From Planctomycetota bacterium (GTDB lineage Bacteria; Planctomycetota; Phycisphaerae; Phycisphaerales; UBA1924), in assembly GCA_017303555.1 (NCBI GenBank), contig JAFLCN010000013.1, positions 1-64,000 on the forward strand: a stretch of DNA of 64,000 bases. Reading direction: 5' to 3'. The translations under genes were made by a program, and so were the position numbers. Shown here piece by piece: positions 53,260-60,650 of the stretch. Below the pieces are notes generated by a model. The model saw nothing but the letters and a program-made list of their open reading frames with translations, had not been told where the DNA came from and searched no databases. Position 1 is the first letter of the stretch; each line of letters begins with the position of its first letter.

Positions 53260-54390
53260 CTACTTCAACCTCTCCTCCACCGCCCCATGCAGATTCTTCA
53301 ATTCCTCCGCCTTCGACCGCGGCATGATCAGCGTCGCATCTTCCGTGTGCACCACAATCAGATCATCCACGCCAAGCAGCGCCACCGTGTGCTTCTTCCC
53401 GCCGTTCACGATCAGGTTGTTCTTTCCCTGCTGAATGAGCGACGCACCGCTCCCGTTCGCCGTGCGATTCCCGCTTGCATCCGGCGCCAGCGTCTCGCCG
53501 TAGCTCGGCCATGAACCGACATCGAGCCAGTTCACATCCATCTGCACGGTGCAAACCGAAAAATCCTTGTCCTTGCTCGCCGGCTCCATGATCGCGAAAT
53601 CCACGCTGATCTTCGGCAGATTCGGATACACCCGCGCGATCGTCTCCTGCTGCGTCTTCGTCCCCCACGCCTTCTGAATTTCCATCATCCCCGCGTGACT
53701 CTCGGGCTTGAACTTCTTCAGCGCCTCGAGGAAGGTCGATGCCTTCCACACAAACATCCCGCTGTTCCAGTTGAACGAGCCCGATTGCAAGTACGCCTGC
53801 GCGCGGGGCAGATCCGGCTTCTCCACAAACCGCGCGACGTGGAACGCCAGCGACTTGCCGTCCTTCTCAGCGCCAGCGACGCCCCGGATCGGCGTGCCGC
53901 GCTCAACATATCCGTACCCAGTCGCCGCAAAAGTCGGCTTGATCGAGAACGTCACAAGGCGCTTCGGGTCCGCCTCCACCAGCTTGTACCCAAGGTCCAT
54001 CCGCTCCCGAAACACATCCTGCGGCTCGATGATGTGATCCGCCGTCAAAACCGAAAACACCGCGTTCTTATCCAGTTTCTCAAACACAGCCGCGGCAAAG
54101 CCCACAGCATTCACCGTATCGCGCCCCACCGGCTCGCCCATGATCCGCTCATCCGTGAACGCCGGCAGATCGCGCCTGATGACCGAGCGAAACCCCTCGC
54201 TCGTGCAGATGAACCGCTTGTCGCCGGGGACCACTCCCTCCAGCCGATCCGCGGCAATCTCCAAGAGCGACCTCGACCGCCCGCCGTCCTTCGACTGAAT
54301 GAACTGAATGAGTTGCTTCGGCATCTCCTTGCGGCTCATGGGCCACAACCGAGTTCCCGCTCCTCCCGCCATGATCATCGCGTATCGCAT
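53260..54390 (-). CDS. Mannose-1-phosphate guanylyltransferase
   Basis: A 376-residue nucleotidyltransferase that makes GDP-mannose from mannose-1-phosphate and GTP. Motifs: MIMAGGAGTRLWPMSRKEMP at the start, SVLTADHIIEPQDVF with the metal-binding Asp, ARFVEKPDLPRAQAYL, FNWNSGMFVWKASTFLEALK and DVNWLDVGSWPSYGETL. The protein ends after the beta-helix, so it lacks the C-terminal isomerase domain of bifunctional ManC/AlgA. The ATG at 54390 is chosen; an upstream in-frame ATG adds only 14 residues. GDP-mannose feeds exopolysaccharide and glycan synthesis. Confidence 0.92.
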   Translation of the reverse strand: MRYAMIMAGGAGTRLWPMSRKEMPKQLIQFIQSKDGGRSRSLLEIAADRLEGVVPGDKRFICTSEGFRSVIRRDLPAFTDERIMGEPVGRDTVNAVGFAAAVFEKLDKNAVFSVLTADHIIEPQDVFRERMDLGYKLVEADPKRLVTFSIKPTFAATGYGYVERGTPIRGVAGAEKDGKSLAFHVARFVEKPDLPRAQAYLQSGSFNWNSGMFVWKASTFLEALKKFKPESHAGMMEIQKAWGTKTQQETIARVYPNLPKISVDFAIMEPASKDKDFSVCTVQMDVNWLDVGSWPSYGETLAPDASGNRTANGSGASLIQQGKNNLIVNGGKKHTVALLGVDDLIVVHTEDATLIMPRSKAEELKNLHGAVEERLK

Positions 54391-54705
54391 GAGTCCCGAC
54401 GATATCGACAATCCGCCCAAATTGCCACGCAATCCGCGATTTCTAGACGGAACTCCGCCTCAGCCCAATCCCGTCCTGCGTGCCAAGTTACGCCGCGAAT
54501 CGAACTCTCCGCGCCCGCACGACCACCATCCCAGTGTCCATCGCGCGGCTGCTCTCACTCTTCAGCCCGAAGGGCTTGACCGAAAGTAGCCGGGGGTGGA
54601 GCGAGTCTTCGAGCGACACCCCCGGTCAAGTCCCTCGCGATCTGCACGCCGAAGGTGTGCAAGAAGCAACCGGTGACAGTTCGTCACCATTTGGAATCAC
54701 CCACC
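54391..54705. other. Intergenic stretch with a REP-like hairpin
   Basis: No gene is supported. At 54590-54625 CCGGGGGTG and CACCCCCGG form a perfect 9-bp stem with an 18-base inner region. The outline resembles the GCCGGGGGTGGG element that follows the CDF gene at 41421. Confidence 0.55.
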
Positions 54706-54912
54706 TCAAGACGAACCCGACTCCTTCGCCCGCGGCTCGCCCGTCGAACCCTCCACCTTCTCCCGAATCCCTCGCGCCCTCAACGCCTCCCTCAACAAAA
54801 ACTCCATCTGCGCATTCACCGACCGCAGCTCGCTCTGCGCGAGGCCGTTGATCTGCTCCCACAGATCCGGCGGTATCCGAAGCAAAATGGACTTGCGCTC
54901 TTCAGCCATCAA
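54706..54912 (-). CDS. Small ribbon-helix-helix (Arc-like) protein
   Basis: A 68-residue protein. KSILLRIPPDLWEQINGLAQ followed by LRSVNAQMEFLLREALRARG fits the ribbon-helix-helix pattern: a beta strand with alternating basic/hydrophobic residues, helix A, a turn, and helix B with S-x-N-A-x-I/M-E-F-L-L. Such proteins bind DNA as dimers and often regulate their own operon. The start is the ATG at 54912 or the next ATG. It lies 93 bases after the SPFH gene on the same strand, so co-transcription is likely. No toxin-like gene is adjacent, so a toxin-antitoxin role is not supported. Confidence 0.8.
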   Translation of the reverse strand: MMAEERKSILLRIPPDLWEQINGLAQSELRSVNAQMEFLLREALRARGIREKVEGSTGEPRAKESGSS

Positions 54913-55005
54913 TCCCGTCTTCTTTCAATCGCCCCTCTCCCCCGAGAGTGAGGTTGCACTCTGCGTCCGCTCCCCACCTCTTCACCTCTTCACCTCCCCA
55001 CCCCC

Positions 55006-55905
55006 TTACCCGTTATAAAGAGTCCCCGCATTCACCACCGGCTGCACCCCATGATCCCCGCACAGCACGACCATCAAATTGCTCACCATCGCCGCTCTTC
55101 GCTCATCATCCAATTTCACCTTCCCGCCCTTTTCGAGGTGCTCGAGCGCCGATTCAACCATCCCCACAGCGCCTTCCACAATCCGGAACCGCGCCGACAC
55201 GACCGCATCCGCCTGCTGCCGCCGCAGCATCGCCCCAGCGATCTCCGCGGCATACGCCAAGTGTGAAAGCCTCGTCTCCTCGATCGTCACGCCCGCTTTC
55301 GCGACGCGCTCCTGCAATTCCGCCGCCAGCGTCTTGCTCACCTCATCCGTCGAGCCCCGCAGCGACATCTCGTTTTCCACGCCCGTGTCGTACGGATACA
55401 CCGACGCCAGGTGCCGCAGCGCCGACTCGCACTGCGTATCCACAAAGCTGCTGAAATCCGCCACATCAAACGAGGCCCGCGCCGCGTTCTCGACCCGCCA
55501 CACCACGACCGCCGCGATCTCGATCGGGTTGCCCCGCACATCGTTCACCTTGATCGTCGGCGTCACCCGGTTGTTCGTGCGGAGCGAAACGCTCGGCTTC
55601 TTCGCCAGCGGATTGATCCACCAGAAGCCCGACGTCTTCACCGTGCCGTGGTAACTCCCGAAGAAGACCACCACCCGCGCCGTGTTCGGCTGGATGATCG
55701 TCAGCCCCGTCATCAGGATCACGTTCACCACAAACAAAAACACCGCGAGCACGCCCAGCGCCACCAGCCCCGCGGGCGCGTGAGGCATCCCATCCGACTT
55801 CCGCACCGCGTACACGAACATCGCGATGATCGGAACGAACGCGATCAGCCCTCCGATCAGCACCGGCCACCCTTTCGCCGTCTTCGCCGCAAACTCGTTT
55901 GTCAT
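55006..55905 (-). CDS. SPFH/Band-7 domain membrane protein
   Basis: A 299-residue protein. Two hydrophobic helices at the N-terminus (GWPVLIGGLIAFVPIIAMFV and ALGVLAVFLFVVNVILMTGL) precede an SPFH domain: IIQPNTARVVVFFGSYHGTV, NPLAKKPSVSLRTNNRVTPT, RGNPIEIAAVVVWRVENAAR. Coiled-coil-like helices follow (ELQERVAKAGVTIEETRLSH), then DDERRAAMVSNLMVVLCGDH. It is not FloA (a separate gene at 2314) and is closer to the slipin/prohibitin-like branch. The ATG at 55905 follows AGGGG at seven bases. It is divergent from the HTH gene across a repeat-rich AT-rich spacer and upstream of the RHH gene. Confidence 0.85.
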   Translation of the reverse strand: MTNEFAAKTAKGWPVLIGGLIAFVPIIAMFVYAVRKSDGMPHAPAGLVALGVLAVFLFVVNVILMTGLTIIQPNTARVVVFFGSYHGTVKTSGFWWINPLAKKPSVSLRTNNRVTPTIKVNDVRGNPIEIAAVVVWRVENAARASFDVADFSSFVDTQCESALRHLASVYPYDTGVENEMSLRGSTDEVSKTLAAELQERVAKAGVTIEETRLSHLAYAAEIAGAMLRRQQADAVVSARFRIVEGAVGMVESALEHLEKGGKVKLDDERRAAMVSNLMVVLCGDHGVQPVVNAGTLYNG

Positions 55906-56033
55906 CGGATGTCCCCTTTCCGTGTTGGCGCTTGTCATGGTATCGACATGATATCACTTCAATACCACATCGGGAACTCGATCGGTGTTCTTTCTCCGTT
56001 TTTCGTTGAAAGCCCTTTGTATTCAGCGACTTA

Positions 56034-56094
56034 GGAGAATACCAAACAAAATCCGATTTTTGTCTTGCAATACCAATCAAAAACCGTATTCTCC
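56034..56094. promoter_or_regulatory. Operator-like repeats between SPFH and HTH genes
   Basis: A perfect 9-bp inverted repeat, GGAGAATAC (56034-56042) and GTATTCTCC (56086-56094), brackets two direct repeats: AATACCAAACAAAATCCG (56038-56055) and AATACCAATCAAAAACCG (56069-56086), 31 bp apart, that is three helical turns. A third partial copy (AATACCACAT) begins at 55961. The stretch is clearly AT-richer than its surroundings and ends five bases before the ATG of the HTH gene. Confidence 0.55.
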
Positions 56095-56098
56095 GACA

Positions 56099-56914
56099 AT
56101 GGACTCACCCAAGCCAGTGCCGATCGAATTCCCTCCTCCCGACAGCCAGGCGACCCTTCTCGCCATGTACCTGGAGGGCATCCCGCTCGTCCAGATCGCC
56201 CGCACGCTCAAAGTCGGCGTGCCGACGGTGATCGACTTCGTCCGCTCTCCCGAAGTCCGCGAGTGCATCCTGCAATACGAGGAGTGCCTGCAGGTTCAGA
56301 CCAGCCTCTCCGCACTCGCCGCGCGCATCCCGGCGATGGGCACGCTCCGCGAGGTCTGCGCGACCGAAGGCTCACCCGCCGAACGACGCCGCGCCGCCTC
56401 CGACCTCCTCCGCCAAAGCAATGCCGCGGCAAAGCCCGCCCAAGCCAAGCCCCCCGGACGCACACCTCTTCGCACATCCACGCCAGAAGCACTCTTGCCC
56501 AACCCGAATATCGAAACACCGCCCGAGATTCCACTCCCCGTGCAAACCGTGTCGCCCGAGGAGTTGAACGTCGCTTCACCAGCCGATTCAAATCCCTCCG
56601 CACCGATCGAAATCGACGAAGCCAAAGCTCTGTTCAAAGCTGAAGCGCAGATGCAGGAGCCGCCTCCCGCGCACGCGCCCGATCATGCCTCATCAACGCA
56701 CACCGCAAGCTGGCACGCCTTCGCACGCGATGAACCCGATCGACCGATTCCCGATCTCAATGCAGATTCGGCCATCGAACCGCGCCCCGCTTCACCGCAC
56801 CCCGCACCCACACCAACGCACATCCCCTCCCCCTACGACCTCATCAACCCACCCCAAATTTCGCCACCCCAAATCTCAACCCCTCTTCCCGACGCCATCC
56901 CCGTTGCGGCATAG
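56099..56914 (+). CDS. Protein with N-terminal helix-turn-helix and Pro-rich tail
   Basis: A 271-residue protein. Residues about 17-50 (QATLLAMYLEGIPLVQIART followed by LKVGVPTVIDFVRS) look like a homeodomain-like helix-turn-helix, with helices around LLAMYLEG and VPTVIDFVR. A helical region continues to about 120. The remaining 150 residues are rich in Pro, Ser, Ala and Glu and probably disordered. There is no signal or membrane helix. It starts at ATG 56099, right beside the repeat region, which it may bind; that is inference from position. Confidence 0.6.
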   Translation: MDSPKPVPIEFPPPDSQATLLAMYLEGIPLVQIARTLKVGVPTVIDFVRSPEVRECILQYEECLQVQTSLSALAARIPAMGTLREVCATEGSPAERRRAASDLLRQSNAAAKPAQAKPPGRTPLRTSTPEALLPNPNIETPPEIPLPVQTVSPEELNVASPADSNPSAPIEIDEAKALFKAEAQMQEPPPAHAPDHASSTHTASWHAFARDEPDRPIPDLNADSAIEPRPASPHPAPTPTHIPSPYDLINPPQISPPQISTPLPDAIPVAA

Positions 56915-57153
56915 ACATGTCGTTTCGCATCGCGCCGCCATGTGCAGCATCACCATGTTGCCGAACCGTCCAGACCATTCACACCCCGAGCGAGCCTGGA
57001 AAGCCGATGGGCGCCGCCCGCCGCCTGATTTCCTCGCAGAGTCAGTGAAGTATGGCGCGCATGGAGCGACGCTTTCACTCATGCCTCGGAACTTAGCAGT
57101 TTCTTTACCCAACCATCGCTCATGGAACTCTTCCTTTCAGTTATGCTCTCATC
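56915..57153. other. Intergenic stretch
   Basis: About 240 bases with no supported gene. A GGAACTC element with a downstream TCTCA lies at 57124-57151 but is too close to the next ATG for a normal leader. Confidence 0.3.
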
Positions 57154-57633
57154 ATGCGACGCTGCCACCCGGCCCTTTGCATCGCTCTCGCACAAATCGT
57201 GTTCGCGTGGGCATGCACTTCCACGCCTCCCGCAGAAACCGCACAGACGGGAGTTCCACGGGCCGTGGTATTCGACACCGATCACGCCCGTTGGACGCTC
57301 GAAATGCTTGATGACGGGGTGATTCCCGCGCGAATTCCGGTTGAGACCGTGGAATCCGGAAAGCGCGTTCCCGGCCTGATCATCCACAGGGCCAATCCCG
57401 CCACGCGCCTCCTGATGGACACTCCGTGGACGGGCAATCAGACGTTCTGGCCGGTGACTTTGCCCCAACGTGTCGAACGCGAGAACGGAAGCTGGAAGAT
57501 CCGTTTCTTCACCGCCAAAATCTCAACGGCAACTCTGAACCAGGCGTCGCAGACGCCCATTGTCGGAAGCGTCCCGGTCGGCTCGCAATCGAACGTTGCC
57601 GACTATACAGGCCAATTTGCGGCCTTTGACTGA
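57154..57633 (+). CDS. Small lipoprotein of unknown function
   Basis: A 159-residue exported protein. MRRCHPALCIALAQIVFAWA followed by C-T-S-T is a lipoprotein-type signal with W-A-C, a weak lipobox. The mature part is beta-rich (AVVFDTDHARWTLEMLDDGV, FWPVTLPQRVERENGSWKIR), with no recognised fold. Its stop is 13 bases before the metalloprotease gene on the same strand. A similar beta segment (a D-G-x-x-x-A-x-V/I and E-N-G-x-W motif) recurs in the N-terminal part of that protease (FTILEDGTRVAGVRARQDEP, GNGEWSLSYSYFAV), so the two may share a domain. Confidence 0.6.
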   Translation: MRRCHPALCIALAQIVFAWACTSTPPAETAQTGVPRAVVFDTDHARWTLEMLDDGVIPARIPVETVESGKRVPGLIIHRANPATRLLMDTPWTGNQTFWPVTLPQRVERENGSWKIRFFTAKISTATLNQASQTPIVGSVPVGSQSNVADYTGQFAAFD

Positions 57634-57646
57634 GAAGGAGCAGGCA

Positions 57647-59599
57647 ATGACACGAGGGTGGACGCACAAGCGGCGGTGGATGCTGGCGCTGTTCTTGGGA
57701 CTTGCGGCTTTTCGCGTCTGCGCTCAGGAGCGAGCGATCAACGTCGATTCGGTGCCCGTTGAGATTCTCGTGAGCCCCGACAGCGTAGCGACCCTCCGGA
57801 CAGACGCTCGAAGGAGCGATGTCGGGATCGCAGGCGAGTGGCCCGCCACGATACCGATATTCACGATTCTCGAAGATGGCACGAGAGTTGCTGGCGTGCG
57901 GGCCCGCCAGGATGAACCGCAGCCTCTCCGCCAGAAATGGCCGTCGCGTGTCGTGCTCCAAGGCAACGGCGAATGGAGTTTGTCCTATTCGTACTTTGCG
58001 GTCGCCTGCGGAAAGCTTCGTCCCGGCGCCACGATCGTCATTCCGGGCTCTGAGAGCGCACGCGTCTGCGATTCATGGCCGCCGAAAAAACCGACGTTGA
58101 GCGATCAGGCGGAAAATCGCCGCTCGTCGATGACGATCACGACACACTACAACCATTTTGGCGCTGCCGCGCAGTTGACGGAGAATGACGTCCGACTGGC
58201 CATCAACAACGCGGTCGCCGAGTACACCCAGATTCTTTCAAATAACTCGGCGTCGCTGGATCTGTACATCCAATGGGACGGCGCGTTCGGAGCTCCCATT
58301 CTCGATCACGATGCCCTGGCCGCGACTTTCTACACGCTCTCGGGGGTGTCGTACCCGTTTGCCCATTCGCTCCTGTTCGACAGCGCGGTGGAGAATACGG
58401 ACATAGACGACTGGGAGCCCGACCTCGCAGGCCACATGCCGACCGGACCGTCGGTTCCGTATCTTTGGTCGTTCGGGCTGCGCAACGCGTCGTCGGTGCT
58501 TTTTTCCGAAAGTGTCTTCGAGGCGCTCACCGGCATACCACCCTCCAACGGCGTTCTTATTCTGCTGAACGACACATTCTTCTGGAACGCACTGGGCAGG
58601 TACGAGGATCTGAGCATCGTTGACGCCGCCGCGTACGACCTGGAAGGAACCCTCGTCCATGAGATCGGCCACGCGCGCGGCTTCGTTTCGTGGACCGGAG
58701 GGGCGGAGGAAGATCCCTTCGACTTCAGCATGACAAGCCTGGACCTCTTTCGCTTCCCCTACACGACCAGCGCACAGAGCTTTGTTCAATTCAGCATGGG
58801 CGCACGGCAATTGTCGATCGGCGAACGCGCGACCGCCGTGCTCGGCCTCTTTGACTCCGGCTCTCTCTTCGAAATGGCGAACGGCTCCAACTCGGGCTCC
58901 GCGGGCGGACAGCCGGGACATTGGCCAACCAACGGCGTGACCAGCGGCAGCTATGTCGGGATTATGGAATCCAATTCGCTTCAGGGCAGGAGTCTGTTGA
59001 AGAACGGCAGTTACGTTCAGCTTCCCGACGTGCGAGCGCTGGATGTCCTGGGTTGGAAAATCCGCCCGTCCAACCTGCCGGGGGTTGCCACTCCGGGCAC
59101 GCCCACCGCGCCTTCGGGCGGCTCGGTCGTGCACGGCGCACCCTACCTGACCTGGACGCCGGGATCGCAGCAGAGCCAGGCAGTCGGCATTGTTGACTTT
59201 GGACCGACCGCTGCTTCGCGCGCCTCGTTCGCTCCTCAGACGGCGTACCTGAACATCAACCTCGGAAGCAGCGACAATTCTCTGCTTGTCCCCGGCGCCT
59301 ATTTAAATCCGGGCCACTCGTACGAGTGGTACATCGCTTCCAGCACAACCCGCGGTTCCGTCTTCTCCAGCTACGCCGCGTTCGAGACCGACGAGTCGTT
59401 CTGCAAGTTCGACCTGACAAACGACGGCCTGGTCGAGGATGCCGATTTTTCGCTGTTTGTTGTCCAGTACGACGAGCTCGATTGCGCCAGCGCGGAGATG
59501 CCGAACAACTGCATCGGCGACTTCAACCTCGATGGCCTTGTGGACGATCTCGACTTTTCGCTCTTGGTCGTCGCGTACAACAACCTGGGGTGCACGTAA
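57647..59599 (+). CDS. Secreted zinc metalloprotease (zincin) with dockerin-type C-terminus
   Basis: A 650-residue exported protein. MLALFLGLAAFRVCAQ ends the signal peptide. After an N-terminal beta region, a zincin domain at about 160-470 has LVHEIGHARGF near residue 337 (H-E-x-x-H-x-x-G-F) and later G-I-M-E-S-N as the Met-turn-like segment. This outline matches the NF038122 family of metalloproteases. A beta-sandwich (LTWTPGSQQSQAVGIVDFGP) follows. The end has two calcium-loop segments, DLTNDGLVEDADFSLFVVQY and DFNLDGLVDDLDFSLLVVAY, ending G-C-T, the same tail type as the 37077 and 44572 genes. GAAGGAG precedes the ATG. Confidence 0.8.
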   Translation: MTRGWTHKRRWMLALFLGLAAFRVCAQERAINVDSVPVEILVSPDSVATLRTDARRSDVGIAGEWPATIPIFTILEDGTRVAGVRARQDEPQPLRQKWPSRVVLQGNGEWSLSYSYFAVACGKLRPGATIVIPGSESARVCDSWPPKKPTLSDQAENRRSSMTITTHYNHFGAAAQLTENDVRLAINNAVAEYTQILSNNSASLDLYIQWDGAFGAPILDHDALAATFYTLSGVSYPFAHSLLFDSAVENTDIDDWEPDLAGHMPTGPSVPYLWSFGLRNASSVLFSESVFEALTGIPPSNGVLILLNDTFFWNALGRYEDLSIVDAAAYDLEGTLVHEIGHARGFVSWTGGAEEDPFDFSMTSLDLFRFPYTTSAQSFVQFSMGARQLSIGERATAVLGLFDSGSLFEMANGSNSGSAGGQPGHWPTNGVTSGSYVGIMESNSLQGRSLLKNGSYVQLPDVRALDVLGWKIRPSNLPGVATPGTPTAPSGGSVVHGAPYLTWTPGSQQSQAVGIVDFGPTAASRASFAPQTAYLNINLGSSDNSLLVPGAYLNPGHSYEWYIASSTTRGSVFSSYAAFETDESFCKFDLTNDGLVEDADFSLFVVQYDELDCASAEMPNNCIGDFNLDGLVDDLDFSLLVVAYNNLGCT

Positions 59600-59651
59600 G
59601 AGCGCCGCACAGTTGACCCGTGACCGGCGAACCTGCCCGTGGTTCGTCGCC

Positions 59652-60314
59652 CTAGCGACCGATCGCGAAAACTGCCGCGATCATCTCGTCGACCGTCCTC
59701 GGCGCGGGCTTCCCCTCGCGGATCGCGCGTTCCTGCGCCAGCGCAACCCGCCGCTCCGCCTCGCCCCGCGTCTCACCCAGCGTCGTCAAAACCGTCACCG
59801 CTTCTTCCGCGATCGGGCTCAATCGCGTCACGCTCGGCATCGATCCCGATTTGATCTCGAGCGACCCAAGCTCCTGCTCACTCAGGAAACTCTCGACCTT
59901 CCCGTGGAGTTCCGCGATGATCGTCTCCGCCATCCGCTTCCCGATTTCCGGCAGCTTCACGAGCGCCGCCGCATCCTTCGAAGCGATCGCCCGCGCGATC
60001 GCAGCCGGCTCAACCGCCATCGCCCGCAGCGCCTTCTTGTTCCCGATCCCCTTCACCGTCGTGAACACTTCAAAGAACGCCCGATCCCGCGCCGCCGTAA
60101 ACCCGATCAGCCTCGGAATAAAACTCGTCCCCTGTCCCTGCCCTTCCAGGTATTCCAGCGTGCTGAACGTCACCGTCTGCCCAACCCGCGATGCCATCGC
60201 CTTCGCCACATACGCCGGAAGCAAAACCTCGCGCGCAGACGACCCATCCGGCGACGCAATCACCGCCGCTGTTTCGTGCACCGACTCGAGTTTCCCCGTC
60301 AAGCGGCAAAGCAT
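59652..60314 (-). CDS. ruvA: Holliday junction DNA helicase subunit RuvA
   Basis: A 220-residue protein. MLCRLTGKLESVHETAAVIA is the OB-fold start, RDRAFFEVFTTVKGIGNKKA and ASKDAAALVKLPEIGKRMAE are the two helix-hairpin-helix motifs that bind the junction, and the C-terminal third domain (RGEAERRVALAQERAIREGK ... IAAVFAIGR) contacts RuvB. RuvA tetramers hold the junction for branch migration. The ATG at 60314 is used; upstream in-frame ATG adds three residues. No ruvB or ruvC is adjacent. Confidence 0.92.
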   Translation of the reverse strand: MLCRLTGKLESVHETAAVIASPDGSSAREVLLPAYVAKAMASRVGQTVTFSTLEYLEGQGQGTSFIPRLIGFTAARDRAFFEVFTTVKGIGNKKALRAMAVEPAAIARAIASKDAAALVKLPEIGKRMAETIIAELHGKVESFLSEQELGSLEIKSGSMPSVTRLSPIAEEAVTVLTTLGETRGEAERRVALAQERAIREGKPAPRTVDEMIAAVFAIGR

Positions 60315-60650
60315 GTCGCACAAGATAGCAGCCGCTCCGCTCTGCCCGCCAAACTCCGACGTTACCAGTCTCCCCTCAATCCGCGCCGAATCGCCCGAAC
60401 CCCAACCGTTTGACGCGCCTATAGTTTCTCCTCGCCAGTGGCCTCATGAGCACTTTCGGCTTGAGCTTTGCCTTCACGGAAAGCTCGCCCACCGATCGTC
60501 CTGGGAATCTGCTGGCAGCGGTCAGAGCTTTTTCTGGTCGCTCCACCCCAGTACGGCACGACTTGTCCCAATCAGTTTGGCACAGGAAACGCCCGAAACA
60601 TTCGTCCGCTATGGCCTTGCGCCGGCGGCACGAAGGAGTTCTGTCTCTTC

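Noticed and set aside
54706..54912. RHH protein as an antitoxin of a toxin-antitoxin pair
   Set aside because: No small toxin-like gene overlaps or adjoins it; the neighbours are an SPFH protein and the guanylyltransferase gene.
57124..57151. GGAACTC-16-TCTCA as a second sigma-E-like promoter
   Set aside because: The predicted start site would fall at or after the ATG at 57154, and the -10 differs from consensus; chance match is likelier.
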